A stretch of DNA of 64,000 bases, taken from positions 96,245-160,244 of the forward strand of contig JAEURP010000002.1 of assembly GCA_016788585.1 (NCBI GenBank), read 5' to 3'. Below the pieces are notes generated by a model. That model worked only from the letters and a program-made list of their open reading frames with translations, did not search any database and had not been told where the DNA came from. How positions within the stretch are numbered: position 1 is the first letter of the stretch; the number at the start of each line of letters is the position of its first letter. The position numbers and the translations under genes were made by a program. This DNA is from Chthonomonas sp. Its GTDB lineage: Bacteria > Armatimonadota > Fimbriimonadia > Fimbriimonadales > Fimbriimonadaceae. Below, in pieces: positions 23,408 through 33,716 of this stretch.

Positions 23408-25058
23408 GCGGCGCGGCTTGGGAGCCGTGCTGATTGGGGCTTTTGTTCTTGCCGCTGGCTCACAAGGCTATAAGCAGGTCGTCGCGAAGGACGATGTAAT
23501 GGAGCGCGCTCGGGCGACGAATCGCTTCGTCGTAACGCGCACTGAATATGCTCGCCGCGGCTCGATTCTATCAGCTGACGGCAAGGTTCTAGCCCAAAGC
23601 AACGACACCTTCGAGCTCTCGATTAACTATAAGAAGGTGCCAAAGAGCCGGGCATTCTTTATGGCGATGAGCGAGGCATCGGGTATTCCCGCCATCGAGA
23701 TGCTCGTTCCAGCCGAGACTGGCGGGACATCGCGAACTTGGCAGTCCCCAATGAGTGGAGCCCGCGCAGACCGCATTCGAGAGGTGAAGGGCGACTGGCG
23801 TGCCGACGGTATCTCGCTCCGCCGGGTCCCTCGCCGCGACTATCCTCTAAGCGACGTCGCCGATACGCTCGTCGGCTATGCATCGGAGGGCAAGCCCCTG
23901 ACCGGTCTCGAGGAATCACAGAACTCAATTCTGGCTGGCGAGCCGGGGTCGCTTTCTGGTCTCGTAGATCGAACAGGTGCTTTCTTGCCGATGCGCATGG
24001 AGGGGGAAGCCAGTAAAGCGATTCACGGAAGCGACATCACGCTCACCATAGATAGCAGTCTGCAAGTGGCCGCAACTGCTGCTGTTCGCAAGGCGGTCGA
24101 AAGCAACAATGCCGACCAAGGCGTTGCGATTGCCGTCGATCCTGCTACCGGAGATGTACTGGCGGCAGCCTCGTGGATAAACGGCCGCGACCGAGCTGCC
24201 GAAAATGGCTTTAATCCCATTGTCATGGGCCGATTTGAGCCCGGATCGACATTTAAGATCCTGACCCTTGCCAAGGCACTTGACGACGGCGTTGTCGGGA
24301 ACCGGGACGTGGTGCATTGCGCTGGGGTCATCCACGTGGCCAATAAGGACATTAAGTGCAGCCATGGGGCCCATGGCACCGTGAACAATGAGAAAGCGAT
24401 TGCCGAGAGTTGCAATATCAGCGCCCTAATTTGGGCACGCAAGATTGGGCGAGACAACTTTGTAGACTTTATGAGGAAAGCTGGCCTGTTCGACAAGACA
24501 AACCTTGGTTTGCCTGGCGAAATTCCCGGCTATTACAACCCGGAGGACGGCAGCCCAACCCTGCAGGTCGCCAATATGGGGTTTGGGCAAGCACTGAACC
24601 TGACGCCCATTGGCCTAGTTTCGGCGTACGCCGCCCTTGCCAATGACGGTGTTCGTCTCACGCCGAAGCTGATCGCCAGAGTGGGCAACCGGGCTACACC
24701 CCGATCTAAGAGCGCGCAAGTGGTATCGGGCGAGACCGCCGCCCAAATGATGCACTTGATGGAAGCCACCATTCAAGCAGACTATGGAACGGGGCACCGC
24801 TTGCGGATTCCGGGTTACCGATTAGGTGGCAAGACGGGAACGGCCCAAAAGCTGGGCCGGGGCTGGAATCAAGAGCGTCCCAAGTACGTTTCCAATTTCG
24901 TCGGGTACGTTCCTATTGAAAAGCCACGGGCGGTCGTTCTTGTCATGATCGACAATCCGAAGGCCGGCGCCTACTACGGCGGTTCGGTCGCCGGGCCTGT
25001 CTTCAAGGAGATTGCCCAGGCCGTTATTAAGCGCTACAACATTCCCAAATCAGAATGA
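23391..25058 (+). CDS. ftsI: Septal peptidoglycan transpeptidase (class B PBP, FtsI)
   Basis: The 555-residue protein cross-links peptidoglycan at the division site. It has an N-terminal membrane anchor (LGAVLIGAFVLAAG), a dimerisation part with RRGSILSADGKVLAQS, and a transpeptidase domain with SxxK in EPGSTFKILT, SxN in ESCNISALI and KTG in GGKTGTAQ. The ATG at 23391 overlaps ftsL by 17 bases and places the anchor close to the N-terminus; an in-frame GTG upstream would add only ftsL-overlapping residues. It ends with a four-base overlap with murE. Confidence 0.94.
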   Translation: MPRSNERRGLGAVLIGAFVLAAGSQGYKQVVAKDDVMERARATNRFVVTRTEYARRGSILSADGKVLAQSNDTFELSINYKKVPKSRAFFMAMSEASGIPAIEMLVPAETGGTSRTWQSPMSGARADRIREVKGDWRADGISLRRVPRRDYPLSDVADTLVGYASEGKPLTGLEESQNSILAGEPGSLSGLVDRTGAFLPMRMEGEASKAIHGSDITLTIDSSLQVAATAAVRKAVESNNADQGVAIAVDPATGDVLAAASWINGRDRAAENGFNPIVMGRFEPGSTFKILTLAKALDDGVVGNRDVVHCAGVIHVANKDIKCSHGAHGTVNNEKAIAESCNISALIWARKIGRDNFVDFMRKAGLFDKTNLGLPGEIPGYYNPEDGSPTLQVANMGFGQALNLTPIGLVSAYAALANDGVRLTPKLIARVGNRATPRSKSAQVVSGETAAQMMHLMEATIQADYGTGHRLRIPGYRLGGKTGTAQKLGRGWNQERPKYVSNFVGYVPIEKPRAVVLVMIDNPKAGAYYGGSVAGPVFKEIAQAVIKRYNIPKSE

Positions 25059-26548
25059 TCTCTCTGTCGCATATCCTGAAAATGAGTGAAGTATCGCCGG
25101 TACGAGTTGCCGGCGATGCGGCATTTTTGGAGATCGTGTCGGATTCACGCGGCGACGTGCGGGGCAAGTGTTTTGTCTGCATGCCCGAAGCCTCGGTGGA
25201 CACCCATAAGTTCTTGAGCGAAGTCGCTTTGAAGGGCGCGGTGGCCGCCATTGTCTACAACGACGAAGGATTCGATAAGGCGGTTGATCTGGGCATGACG
25301 GCCGTTCAATTCGACCCAGATTTGATCAGCTTTAACCACTCACTGGGCTTAGTCTGCCGTGAGCTTTACTCTGACCCCAGTCTCGACATGCGCATCATCG
25401 GCATTACGGGCACGAACGGCAAAACAACTTGCGCATGGATGCTCCGCCAAGCGCTGCGTGGTCTTGGCCGTGAAGCGGCTTATCTGGGCACCTTAGGATA
25501 TCAGGGCGCCGGGGAACTCGAAGAGCTTCCGAACACCACGCCATTCCCGGCCGACCTATGGGCCCTGATTCACCGGGCCAGATTAGAAGGCATTAGCGAC
25601 CTCGTCATGGAAGTCTCGTCGCACGCGCTGCACCAAAATCGGGTGGCTGGGGTGCGATTCAACATCGGCGTTTTCACCAACCTCTCGCAGGATCACCTCG
25701 ACTATCACAAGACCATCGAGGAATATGCGGAGGCGAAGAAGTTGCTCTTCACGGCGGCTTACGACGATCCATTTGTGGCGGTCATTAATGCCGATGATTT
25801 GGTTGGTTCCTACTGGCTCTCGGAATGGGAGCAGTCCAGCATCGCGCCTGGCTATGTTTCCTATGGATTCGAACGCGGGACGCTGAGAGGGGAAGTGCTC
25901 GCTGTCGAGTTCGACCAACTTGCGATCAAGGTCAATGAGCAAGAGGTACTGGTTGGCGTCGGCGGCTCGTTTAATGCTTCTAATGCCCTGACTGTGTTTG
26001 CCACTTTGCATTCAATTGGCGTCGAGCCCAAGGACGCCGCCGAAGCGATGCGCAGCGTCACGGCGGTCCCTGGTCGGTTTGAAGCAGTCGCCAGTGACTC
26101 GGGAGTCGGAGTGATCGTCGACTATGCGCATACGCCAGACGCGCTCGACAAACTCCTAAGTTCTGCCAAGGAACTCGACCATAAGAAACTCATCTGCGTC
26201 TTCGGTTGCGGCGGCGATCGCGACGCTACTAAGCGCCCGCAAATGGCCGAGATCGCGACGCGATTGGCCGACCGAACGGTTCTCACGAGCGACAATCCAC
26301 GAACTGAAGACCCTGCCAAGATTCTTCAAGACATCGAGCGCGGCGTGACCGCGGGTTCAGATTTTGTCGTCGTTCCCGACCGACGAGAGGCAATCGCGCA
26401 GGCGATTGCAGAAGCCGAATCCGGCGATCTTGTTGTCATTGCCGGGAAGGGTCACGAAACTTATCAGATCATCGGCCGAACAAAGACCGACTTCGACGAC
26501 CGCCAAGTCGCTCGCGAGGCCCTGGCAAAGCGAGGGGTGCCGAAATGA
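25055..26548 (+). CDS. murE: UDP-MurNAc-tripeptide ligase
   Basis: MurE adds the third amino acid of the peptidoglycan stem using ATP. The 497-residue protein has the P-loop GITGTNGKTT (about residues 114-123), the carbamylated-Lys region EVSSHAL, DYAHTPDAL and the substrate motif TSDNPRTEDP. The DNPR version of that motif is the one known for meso-diaminopimelate enzymes, so a meso-DAP wall is predicted. It overlaps both neighbours by four bases. Confidence 0.95.
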   Translation: MISLSHILKMSEVSPVRVAGDAAFLEIVSDSRGDVRGKCFVCMPEASVDTHKFLSEVALKGAVAAIVYNDEGFDKAVDLGMTAVQFDPDLISFNHSLGLVCRELYSDPSLDMRIIGITGTNGKTTCAWMLRQALRGLGREAAYLGTLGYQGAGELEELPNTTPFPADLWALIHRARLEGISDLVMEVSSHALHQNRVAGVRFNIGVFTNLSQDHLDYHKTIEEYAEAKKLLFTAAYDDPFVAVINADDLVGSYWLSEWEQSSIAPGYVSYGFERGTLRGEVLAVEFDQLAIKVNEQEVLVGVGGSFNASNALTVFATLHSIGVEPKDAAEAMRSVTAVPGRFEAVASDSGVGVIVDYAHTPDALDKLLSSAKELDHKKLICVFGCGGDRDATKRPQMAEIATRLADRTVLTSDNPRTEDPAKILQDIERGVTAGSDFVVVPDRREAIAQAIAEAESGDLVVIAGKGHETYQIIGRTKTDFDDRQVAREALAKRGVPK

Positions 26549-27891
26549 GGCTCAGCGAGCTGGCCCGCAGAACTGGCGGATCCTTAGTCGGACAAGACCA
26601 GGAGTTCACGGGATTCGCGCTCGATAACCGCGAAGCTCACCCTGGATTGGTGTTTGTGGCGATAAAGGGCAATCGCGTCGATGGACACGACTATGCCGAC
26701 TCCGCCGCCGCCCTGGGAGCCGTAGCAGCGTTGGTTGAGCGCCCCGTCGGAGGAACTCACATTCTCGTGCCGAACGTCGTCGAGGCCCTCGGCAAGCTTG
26801 GTCGCTCCTTGCGCGAGGAGTTCAGCGGCCCGGTCGTCGGCATTACCGGCAGCAATGGCAAGACTACTGCCAAGGAAATGGTCGCCGCGGCCCTATCGCC
26901 GCTCGGACTGGTGCTCAAAAATGTTGGCAATCAGAACAGCGAATTCACCTCGCCACTAACCTGGTTTGGCCTGACCCCTGAGCATAAGTCGGCGGTCATC
27001 GAGATGGGGATGCGCGGCCTCGATCAGATTAGACACCTTGCCGAGATTTCCAAACCCAATCTGGGCCTGATCACGATGATCGGCTCCGCCCATATCGAAA
27101 TGGTCGGCAGTCGCCAAGGCATCGCGGATGCCAAAGCCGAACTGTTCGAATCACTGCCAAGTGACGGCGTCGCCCACCTTTGGGCCGATGACGAGTTTGC
27201 CGGTTATCTCCGATCTAAAGCGCCGTGCCGCGTGCGAACCTTCGGCGCTGGGCCGGATGCAGACATGCGATTGGTCGGCTACAAGGCGCTCGGCGTCGAT
27301 CGCTGCGAAGCCCGACTTTCTCTTGGAAGTTGGAACTCCACCATCGAGTTACCAACGGTAGGGCGTCACCAAGCCCTCAACGCAGCCGCGGCCCTCCTCG
27401 TCGCCGACTCCGCTAATGTTCCATTAGCCCAAACCGCCGAAGCCTTAACCCAAGTGCAGCTCCCGGCCATGCGCATGGAGATCGTCCGACAAGGCGGCGC
27501 GACGATCATGCTCGACACCTACAACGCCTCGCCCGATTCCATGGTTGCCGCGATTCGCACGCTCAGCGAGCTGCCTTGCGAGGGCCGTCGCGTCGCGATC
27601 ATCGGCGAGATGAAAGAGCTGGGCTCCGTAAGCGAACTCGGCCACCGACGCGTTGGAAGAGAGATTTCCATCAGCCCCATCGACGAACTTGTTCTGTACG
27701 GCGAGGAGACCCGCTTCATCGCCGAGGAAGCGAAGCAAGGCGGTTTTGCCGCGAGCCGCATCAAAGTGGCCACTAGGATTGATGAAGTACGAGCGATTGT
27801 CGCGAGTCTCTTCGACGGCGACCTCGCCCTGATTAAGGGTAGCCGAGCGTTGGAGTTGGAAAGAGCGCTCAACCAGGGGGCCACTAAATGA
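26545..27891 (+). CDS. murF: UDP-MurNAc-tripeptide:D-Ala-D-Ala ligase
   Basis: MurF adds D-Ala-D-Ala to the stem tripeptide. The 448-residue protein has the P-loop GITGSNGKTT (about residues 102-111), NVGNQNSEFTSPLT, EMGMRGLDQI and the C-terminal LDTYNASPDSM and IIGEMKELG motifs typical of MurF. Length is normal. The gene sits in the standard murE-murF-mraY order with four-base overlaps. Confidence 0.95.
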   Translation: MRLSELARRTGGSLVGQDQEFTGFALDNREAHPGLVFVAIKGNRVDGHDYADSAAALGAVAALVERPVGGTHILVPNVVEALGKLGRSLREEFSGPVVGITGSNGKTTAKEMVAAALSPLGLVLKNVGNQNSEFTSPLTWFGLTPEHKSAVIEMGMRGLDQIRHLAEISKPNLGLITMIGSAHIEMVGSRQGIADAKAELFESLPSDGVAHLWADDEFAGYLRSKAPCRVRTFGAGPDADMRLVGYKALGVDRCEARLSLGSWNSTIELPTVGRHQALNAAAALLVADSANVPLAQTAEALTQVQLPAMRMEIVRQGGATIMLDTYNASPDSMVAAIRTLSELPCEGRRVAIIGEMKELGSVSELGHRRVGREISISPIDELVLYGEETRFIAEEAKQGGFAASRIKVATRIDEVRAIVASLFDGDLALIKGSRALELERALNQGATK

Positions 27892-28808
27892 GCGCGACCG
27901 CCCTTCAAACCTTCATGATTTCGTTGCTCGCGGCTGGCATCGCATCACCGTTTGTGATGAAATTGCTCGTCTCACTGAAGAGTCGGCAGACCATCCACAA
28001 AGACGCTCCCGAAACCCATCAAGCCAAGGCCGGAACGCCAACCATGGGCGGCATCATTATCCTCATCGGCGCGGCTGCGGGGATGATCTCAGCCGGCGCT
28101 TGGCCCATGCTTATTCTCCTGGTCGGGTTCGGCCTCATCGGATTCATCGACGACTACATCGTGCCGCGAATGATGGCGGGGAAGCGTGGCCTGGGCTGGA
28201 TGCCCAAGCTCGGAATGCAAGTCTTGTTCGGCCTCGCCGCGCTCTGGTCCTTCAATTTCGAGCCTTGGGCGACGGCAACAGGCTTGTTCTTCATCCTGTT
28301 TTTCACCAACGCCTATAACTTCTCCGATGGGTTAGATGGCCTTGCCGGGCTCCTTGGCATCTTCATGGCGATGACCCTGTTCATGGTGCTGCCATCGAGC
28401 GTGCCCCTCGCCTTGATCGGCGGCTTCATCGTATTCTTGTTCTTCAACGCACCGCCAGCGAAGGTGTTTATGGGTGATGTCGGTGCGCTCGCAATCGGAG
28501 CCGTGTTCGGCTTGCTTTTTTTCCAGGCATCGATCGGAGACAGCATGTCGTTCGTCAGCTACGTTTCGAGCTCCAGATTCTGGATCATGGCGATCTGGTC
28601 GCTGGTGATGATCGCCGAACTCGTCCCCGTACCGCTGCAGATATTCTCGGTTAAGGTTCTCAAGAAAAAGCTCTTCCCATACACGCCGATACACCACGCT
28701 TTCGAGAAGGCAGGCTGGCCGGAAACCCGAGTCACCTTTATGTTCGTCATGGTCCAACTCGTCTGCGGCCTAACCGCCGTGCTCATGATAAGGGAACTCG
28801 GTCTATGA
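27888..28808 (+). CDS. mraY: Phospho-MurNAc-pentapeptide transferase
   Basis: MraY moves phospho-MurNAc-pentapeptide onto undecaprenyl phosphate to make lipid I. The 306-residue membrane protein has about ten hydrophobic segments, and the catalytic motifs FIDDY, NFSDGLDGLAG and the late HHAFEKAGWPE loop (usually HHHFE). Residue K20-region KSRQTIHKDAP and TPTMGG near the N-terminus are typical. It is somewhat short for the family but complete. Four-base overlaps on both sides. Confidence 0.94.
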   Translation: MSATALQTFMISLLAAGIASPFVMKLLVSLKSRQTIHKDAPETHQAKAGTPTMGGIIILIGAAAGMISAGAWPMLILLVGFGLIGFIDDYIVPRMMAGKRGLGWMPKLGMQVLFGLAALWSFNFEPWATATGLFFILFFTNAYNFSDGLDGLAGLLGIFMAMTLFMVLPSSVPLALIGGFIVFLFFNAPPAKVFMGDVGALAIGAVFGLLFFQASIGDSMSFVSYVSSSRFWIMAIWSLVMIAELVPVPLQIFSVKVLKKKLFPYTPIHHAFEKAGWPETRVTFMFVMVQLVCGLTAVLMIRELGL

Positions 28809-30175
28809 ACGGGCAGCGCATCGCCGTTACCGGCATGGGGCGTAGCGGCATTGCAGTCGCCCGGGCCGCTGCCAAACGCGGCGCAAAAGTGACACTTTAC
28901 GACGAAAAGGCCGTCGAAACACCGGAGCAATTCGCCCAAGTCGAAGCCTTGCAGGCGCATGGCGTCGAAGTCGTCACCAACTGGCACGGTCGTTTCGAGG
29001 AGCCAGATTTCGAACTTCTCGTGACCTCGCCCGGCTTCAGCCGAAACCATCCGGCCTTGCGAGACTGCCTCGCCGCTGGAGTGACCATCTGGAGCGAAAT
29101 CGAGTTCGCTTATCGAATCAGCAATGCCCCCATTGTCGCCGTGACGGGCACGAACGGAAAGAGCACGACCGTCGCCATGACGTGGCTCATGGCTAACTCT
29201 TGCGCCGACGCGGTTCTGTGCGGCAACATTGCCGGCTCCGGCTATCCAGAACTCACGCTTTGCGAAGCTGCCGAAGCCAGCACCGAAGACCAGATTCTCG
29301 TCGCCGAAATCAGTAGCTTTCAATTGGAATGGGTGGACGAATTCAGCTCCGCCGTCGCCGCAATCACGAACCTAGCGTCCGACCACTTAGACCGTCACAC
29401 AACGGTCGAGGACTACCACCAAGCCAAGCTCCGCCTCTTTGCAAACATGGGCGAGGACGACACGGTCGTCGCGAACCAAGATGCTCAAGGATTCACGAAA
29501 ATCCTCGACGCAATCCCGGCCGGTGTCGAAGTGAACCTCATCGGCAAGAAAGAGGGAAGCAGTCGCTTTAGCCGCGAGAACCTGCACCTTTCCGGCTTTG
29601 GAGACGTTCCAGCAAACGATCTTCCATGGGTCGGCTCGATCAACATGATCAACGCCGCGATGGCATGGGAATTAGCCAGCGCTGCCCTCGGTGACGACAA
29701 AGACCCAACCAAAATGTTCGCCGCGCTCAAGCAGTTCAAGTCGCTTGACAATCGCATGGAACTCCTCGCCTCCTATCAGGGCATCACCATCGTCAATAAT
29801 TCGATGTGCACAAACCCGCAGGCCGTGATCGATAATAGTCGCGACCTGCTTGGGCGACAGATTCTCATCATGGGTGGCCTTACAAAGGGCGCTGACTTCG
29901 GCCCGGTTCGAGACTATCTGGCCGGCACCGACCATGAAGTCGTTCTTTTCGGCCCACGCCAAGAAAACGGAATTCACGAGCAGCTCCAAAAGGACTGGCC
30001 CGTCAAAATGACCCTCGCTGAAGCCTTCAGTGAAGCCATGCAAAGAGCGAAACCAGGGGACACGGTCATGCTGAGCCCCGGCTGCTCATCGGCTAGCCCA
30101 TACGCCAATTTCGCGGAGCGCGGCCACGCGTTTCGCGCGATCGTCAACGACTGGCAGGATGCCCAAAAGTCATGA
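28805..30175 (+). CDS. murD: UDP-MurNAc-L-Ala:D-Glu ligase
   Basis: MurD adds D-glutamate to UDP-MurNAc-L-Ala. The 456-residue protein begins with a Rossmann-like IAVTGMGRSGIAVARAAA, has the P-loop AVTGTNGKSTT, EISSFQLEW and TNLASDHLDRH, and ends with LSPGCSSASPYANFAERG, the MurD-type C-terminal motif. Order and overlaps are as in other dcw clusters. Confidence 0.95.
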   Translation: MNGQRIAVTGMGRSGIAVARAAAKRGAKVTLYDEKAVETPEQFAQVEALQAHGVEVVTNWHGRFEEPDFELLVTSPGFSRNHPALRDCLAAGVTIWSEIEFAYRISNAPIVAVTGTNGKSTTVAMTWLMANSCADAVLCGNIAGSGYPELTLCEAAEASTEDQILVAEISSFQLEWVDEFSSAVAAITNLASDHLDRHTTVEDYHQAKLRLFANMGEDDTVVANQDAQGFTKILDAIPAGVEVNLIGKKEGSSRFSRENLHLSGFGDVPANDLPWVGSINMINAAMAWELASAALGDDKDPTKMFAALKQFKSLDNRMELLASYQGITIVNNSMCTNPQAVIDNSRDLLGRQILIMGGLTKGADFGPVRDYLAGTDHEVVLFGPRQENGIHEQLQKDWPVKMTLAEAFSEAMQRAKPGDTVMLSPGCSSASPYANFAERGHAFRAIVNDWQDAQKS

Positions 30176-31422
30176 TCAAGGAAAGAAATCGCCCCTCTAC
30201 CGACTCTATCGACCGCGCCTTGGCAGCAGCTGGCCCTGGCCCCGATCCCGTCATTAACTGGATTCTCGCGGCGCTTGTTGCTTTGGGCGCGTTCGTAATT
30301 TTTGATGCCGGGTTTGCTCGATCAATCCAGAATGGAGATGGCCTAGTTCCTGGCGAGTTTAAGAGCCAAGTCTTTTATGCTGTCATTGCGGCGATCATTG
30401 GCTTTGGCGTTAGCCGTGTGAAGGGGACGTTTTGGCAGAAATTTGCCCTGCCCATCTTTTTGACGGCGATGGCGGGTCTGATCGCGGTCAAGGTCTTTGG
30501 CCACGAGATGAATGGAGCACAGCGCTGGATCAAGCTCGGGCCCGTATCGATTCAACCGGCAGAATTTATGAAGGTGGCAGCAATCATCTATGTTGCCAGT
30601 GTGCTGGCATCGAGGAAGACCTGGAAGAGCCCGAAGACCAAAGACTGGGCGCAGTGGGCAGATCGAGTCATGGTGCCAAAGCTCGTGCGCTTGATTCCAA
30701 TGTTCGCGATTCTTTTCGCCGTGCTTCTAATAGAACTCGAGCCAGACTTGGGAACCGCGGCTGTAATCGGCTCGACGGCGTTCTTTATGTTCTTTTTTGG
30801 CGGCATTTCCAAGGGATCGAAGTTCTGGGTTACTGCCATTGCCATTTTTGTCGTCGGCGGCATGGTCTGGAAGTCGCCATTTCGGATGGAAAGAGTGAGT
30901 AATCACTTTCACCGCTGGGAAGCTGATCGAATCGATGACGTGGGGTACCAGACCGTGCAGAGCGAAATCGCGATGGCAAGCGGTGGCCTGACGGGAACGG
31001 GTCCTGGAACCGGACGAGTGAAACACCTGATGCCAGCGGCAACGACCGACTTCGTATTTGCAACCGTGGCCGAGGAAACGGGCTTCGTTGGGGTCACCGC
31101 ACTCTTGGCCCTTCTTGGTGCCCTTGTGTGGCGAATCTGGCTGATGGCTCAGCGGTGCAAGAACAAGTTTGCTCAAAACGTGTGTTACGGCATGACGATC
31201 TGGCTGACCATTCAAGCAACGGTCAACCTAATGATGGCGAACGGATTGTTGCCGCCCATCGGCATCCCATTCCCATTTATCAGTTCGGGAGGATCGAGTT
31301 TGATCGCGTTGATGGTGGGGATTGGACTTTGTCAGAGTGTTGCCAGTATGAGGGAGGGGGAGATATTTGAGGCTAGTCGTAACAGGCGGCGGAACCGGCG
31401 GACACGTTTATCCCGCGCTTGA
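30172..31422 (+). CDS. ftsW: SEDS-family peptidoglycan glycosyltransferase FtsW
   Basis: The 416-residue membrane protein has about ten hydrophobic segments and the SEDS signature near the C-terminus, NLMMANGLLPPIGIPFPFISSGGSS. It also has GAQRWIKLGPVSIQPAEFMK and LIELEPDLGTA, both standard. FtsW polymerises lipid II at the septum with FtsI. The N-terminal 35 residues are polar. It overlaps murD by four bases and murG by 56. Confidence 0.94.
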   Translation: MIKERNRPSTDSIDRALAAAGPGPDPVINWILAALVALGAFVIFDAGFARSIQNGDGLVPGEFKSQVFYAVIAAIIGFGVSRVKGTFWQKFALPIFLTAMAGLIAVKVFGHEMNGAQRWIKLGPVSIQPAEFMKVAAIIYVASVLASRKTWKSPKTKDWAQWADRVMVPKLVRLIPMFAILFAVLLIELEPDLGTAAVIGSTAFFMFFFGGISKGSKFWVTAIAIFVVGGMVWKSPFRMERVSNHFHRWEADRIDDVGYQTVQSEIAMASGGLTGTGPGTGRVKHLMPAATTDFVFATVAEETGFVGVTALLALLGALVWRIWLMAQRCKNKFAQNVCYGMTIWLTIQATVNLMMANGLLPPIGIPFPFISSGGSSLIALMVGIGLCQSVASMREGEIFEASRNRRRNRRTRLSRA

Positions 31423-32455
31423 GATCGCCCGAACGGCGAGGGAAGCCGGGCACGAGGTGCTTTACCTTGGCTCCATTCGTGGGCAAGAAGGGAAGCTCTG
31501 TCATGAGAACGGTTTCGAGTTCGTTGGATTTCGCAGCGAGCCCATCAGAAGTTGGAAAAGACCTCAAGGTTGGAACGCGGCTCTGCAGATTCTCAGAGCA
31601 TCGGGCCGAGCCAAGGCGAAGCTTATCGATTGGCGAGCCGATGCGGTGTTTTCGACTGGCGGGTACAGCAGTGCGCCAATTGTGAAGGCGGCGCGGTCGG
31701 CGGGAGTCCCTTACGTCATTCATGAACAGAACACAGTGCCGGGCCGTACAAACCGTATCATGGGCCGGCATGCCGCCGCGATCGCTACTACTTTCAAGTC
31801 AGGGCATGAGCACTTCGGCAAGACAAAAGTGGTTCGCACTGGAATGCCCATTCGCCGCGAACTCCGTCAAAGCGCTCAGGGCAATCTCTTTGGCCACCAG
31901 ACGCCGGATACCAAGCCGCTCATTCTCGTGATGGGGGGCTCGCAAGGAGCGACTCGGCTCAACGAAGCGGCAATGGCGACAGCGACCCGAATGGCGGGTG
32001 TTGGGGCCCACTGGCTGGTTGCGGCTGGGCCAAAAAATTATGATGGCCTTTTGGAATCAAAGCGCAAACTTGGTATTGGCGATGAGTTTGACGTTCGCGC
32101 CTACCTCGATGCGGAAGAGATGGCCTCTGCCTTGTTCCGGGCGACGGTCGTTGTGTGCCGAAGCGGTGGCTCATTGGCCGAACTGGCAGCTTTCCGGAAG
32201 CCGAGCGTCCTCATCCCATTACCAATCGCGATGGGCAATCATCAGTTCTTCAATGCCAAGGAATTTGAGGGCATGGGCGCCGCGCAGATTCTTGAGCAGT
32301 CAGATCTGGCGACGTCGACGCTCGAGGCGAGGATCAGGCATTGGTTAGCCGAGCCCGAAGCCTATGCACACGCGCAAGATGCATTAGCGGAATGGGACTT
32401 GCCAGATGCTGCTCAGCGAATCTTGGCTCTGATCGAAGAATCGGCTGCTCGCTGA
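31367..32455 (+). CDS. murG: Lipid II synthase MurG
   Basis: MurG transfers GlcNAc to lipid I. The 362-residue protein starts with the first glycine-rich loop VVTGGGTGGHVYPALEIA, continues with QNTVPGRTNRIMG and the second loop LVMGGSQGATRLNE, and has the donor-site CRSGGSLAELAAFRKPSVLIPLP. The start is TTG at 31367, supported by a purine-rich GGGGGAG seven bases before it and by the position of the glycine loop; it lies 56 bases inside ftsW. It is the last gene of the first dcw block. Confidence 0.94.
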   Translation: MRLVVTGGGTGGHVYPALEIARTAREAGHEVLYLGSIRGQEGKLCHENGFEFVGFRSEPIRSWKRPQGWNAALQILRASGRAKAKLIDWRADAVFSTGGYSSAPIVKAARSAGVPYVIHEQNTVPGRTNRIMGRHAAAIATTFKSGHEHFGKTKVVRTGMPIRRELRQSAQGNLFGHQTPDTKPLILVMGGSQGATRLNEAAMATATRMAGVGAHWLVAAGPKNYDGLLESKRKLGIGDEFDVRAYLDAEEMASALFRATVVVCRSGGSLAELAAFRKPSVLIPLPIAMGNHQFFNAKEFEGMGAAQILEQSDLATSTLEARIRHWLAEPEAYAHAQDALAEWDLPDAAQRILALIEESAAR

Positions 32456-32561
32456 AATAGGCCAAAAGGGCAGAGGGTTTCCCGAAGCATGACTCCTTGC
32501 GTGATCAACCGTCTAAGAATTAGGCGATCCCACCGGAGAGCCTGAACAAGAACGGGATTGA

Positions 32562-33710
32562 ATGAGAATGAAACCTATTATCTGGACAGTGTCGCTTGTG
32601 CTTGCATCGTCTGCAGCCTATGCGCAGCGAGAGTTCTTTAACGCGTCGCTCACGGGTTCGGGCACGCTCACCCGAGCAGGTGACCCCAATCGGCTTTATC
32701 GTGCCGAGATTAATCTTCAGGAAAATGGATACGCCACCATCAGTCTGATCGGTGAAAAGCGATGGACGTATCAAGGCAATTGGCGTGAGTATGGTCAAGA
32801 TGACTACATGATCGACATTCGAAATGCGTATGGCGATCGTAACGCTCGGGGCACAGCCCAGATTTCCATTGTTCGTGGAGAAGTCGAAGCAATTATCGTG
32901 CGAGATGGATATGCCGACAATACTCGCTTCTCGGCTAATTTCGATGTTCGCGGAGGTAGTGGAAACAACCAGGGCGGCAATATTGGCTCTGGAACTACCC
33001 GAGGTAATGGCAATTACATGGCTCCAAACTCTCGAGGTCGAGATGTATCGTCGGTGAGTCATTCCTTCAACAGCAATGGCACCTTTACGATTCGCCCCAG
33101 CGGTGGCGAGACCTTTAGTGGCCGCTATTCGCGTAGCGGAAACTACCTGCGCTTGACGATCACACAAGTGGGCAACCAGCGCGTAAGCAGCAGCTCAGGC
33201 AATGCCACGATTAGCAATCGATCCCTGGAACGAGCCAGTTTGTCCGCTAGGACCTCGCGCGGTACTTATAGTTTCAGTTGGCGCGGTTATGCCGATGGCA
33301 ACAGCGACTATGGTCGCCCCTTCCGGTTCGATGAGCGAGGTGAGGGCGACGCAACCGGAATCGAGGGCCGTGACCTGGACCTGACGCGGGTAACTGGCGA
33401 CTTTAGGCAGGACGGCCGATTTACCATCTGGCTCTATGACGACAACCGCAGGATTAGCGTTGAGGGCCGATGGAATGATGGTTCGTTTAACATTTGGGAT
33501 GATGATGATCGCCGTGGTGGACGTCCAGACGATCGGAATTGGACGGATGACCGCATCGTGCTCGATATCACAAAGTACGATGGTCGAAGTGCTACCGGCA
33601 CTGGCACCTATGACCGGAGCCGTAGTGGTAACTCCATCTTTTCGCGACTCGTCATTATGGGTACCGCCGACCGCCGGAAGTTCATGGTCAGCTTTAGGCC
33701 ACGACGCTAG
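32562..33710 (+). CDS. Secreted protein of unknown function, Arg/Asp/Gly rich
   Basis: The 382-residue protein has a signal peptide (IIWTVSLVLASSAAYAQ). The mature part is rich in Gly, Ser, Asn, Arg and Asp and shows repeated beta-strand-like segments such as GTFTIRPSGGETFSGRYSR and GRFTIWLYDDNRRISVEGRW, possibly two copies of a beta-sandwich or lipocalin-like unit. No known domain is recognised. It lies after murG but is separated by about 106 bases and followed by a strong hairpin, so it is probably an independent unit. Confidence 0.6.
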   Translation: MRMKPIIWTVSLVLASSAAYAQREFFNASLTGSGTLTRAGDPNRLYRAEINLQENGYATISLIGEKRWTYQGNWREYGQDDYMIDIRNAYGDRNARGTAQISIVRGEVEAIIVRDGYADNTRFSANFDVRGGSGNNQGGNIGSGTTRGNGNYMAPNSRGRDVSSVSHSFNSNGTFTIRPSGGETFSGRYSRSGNYLRLTITQVGNQRVSSSSGNATISNRSLERASLSARTSRGTYSFSWRGYADGNSDYGRPFRFDERGEGDATGIEGRDLDLTRVTGDFRQDGRFTIWLYDDNRRISVEGRWNDGSFNIWDDDDRRGGRPDDRNWTDDRIVLDITKYDGRSATGTGTYDRSRSGNSIFSRLVIMGTADRRKFMVSFRPRR

Positions 33711-33716
33711 TAAGAG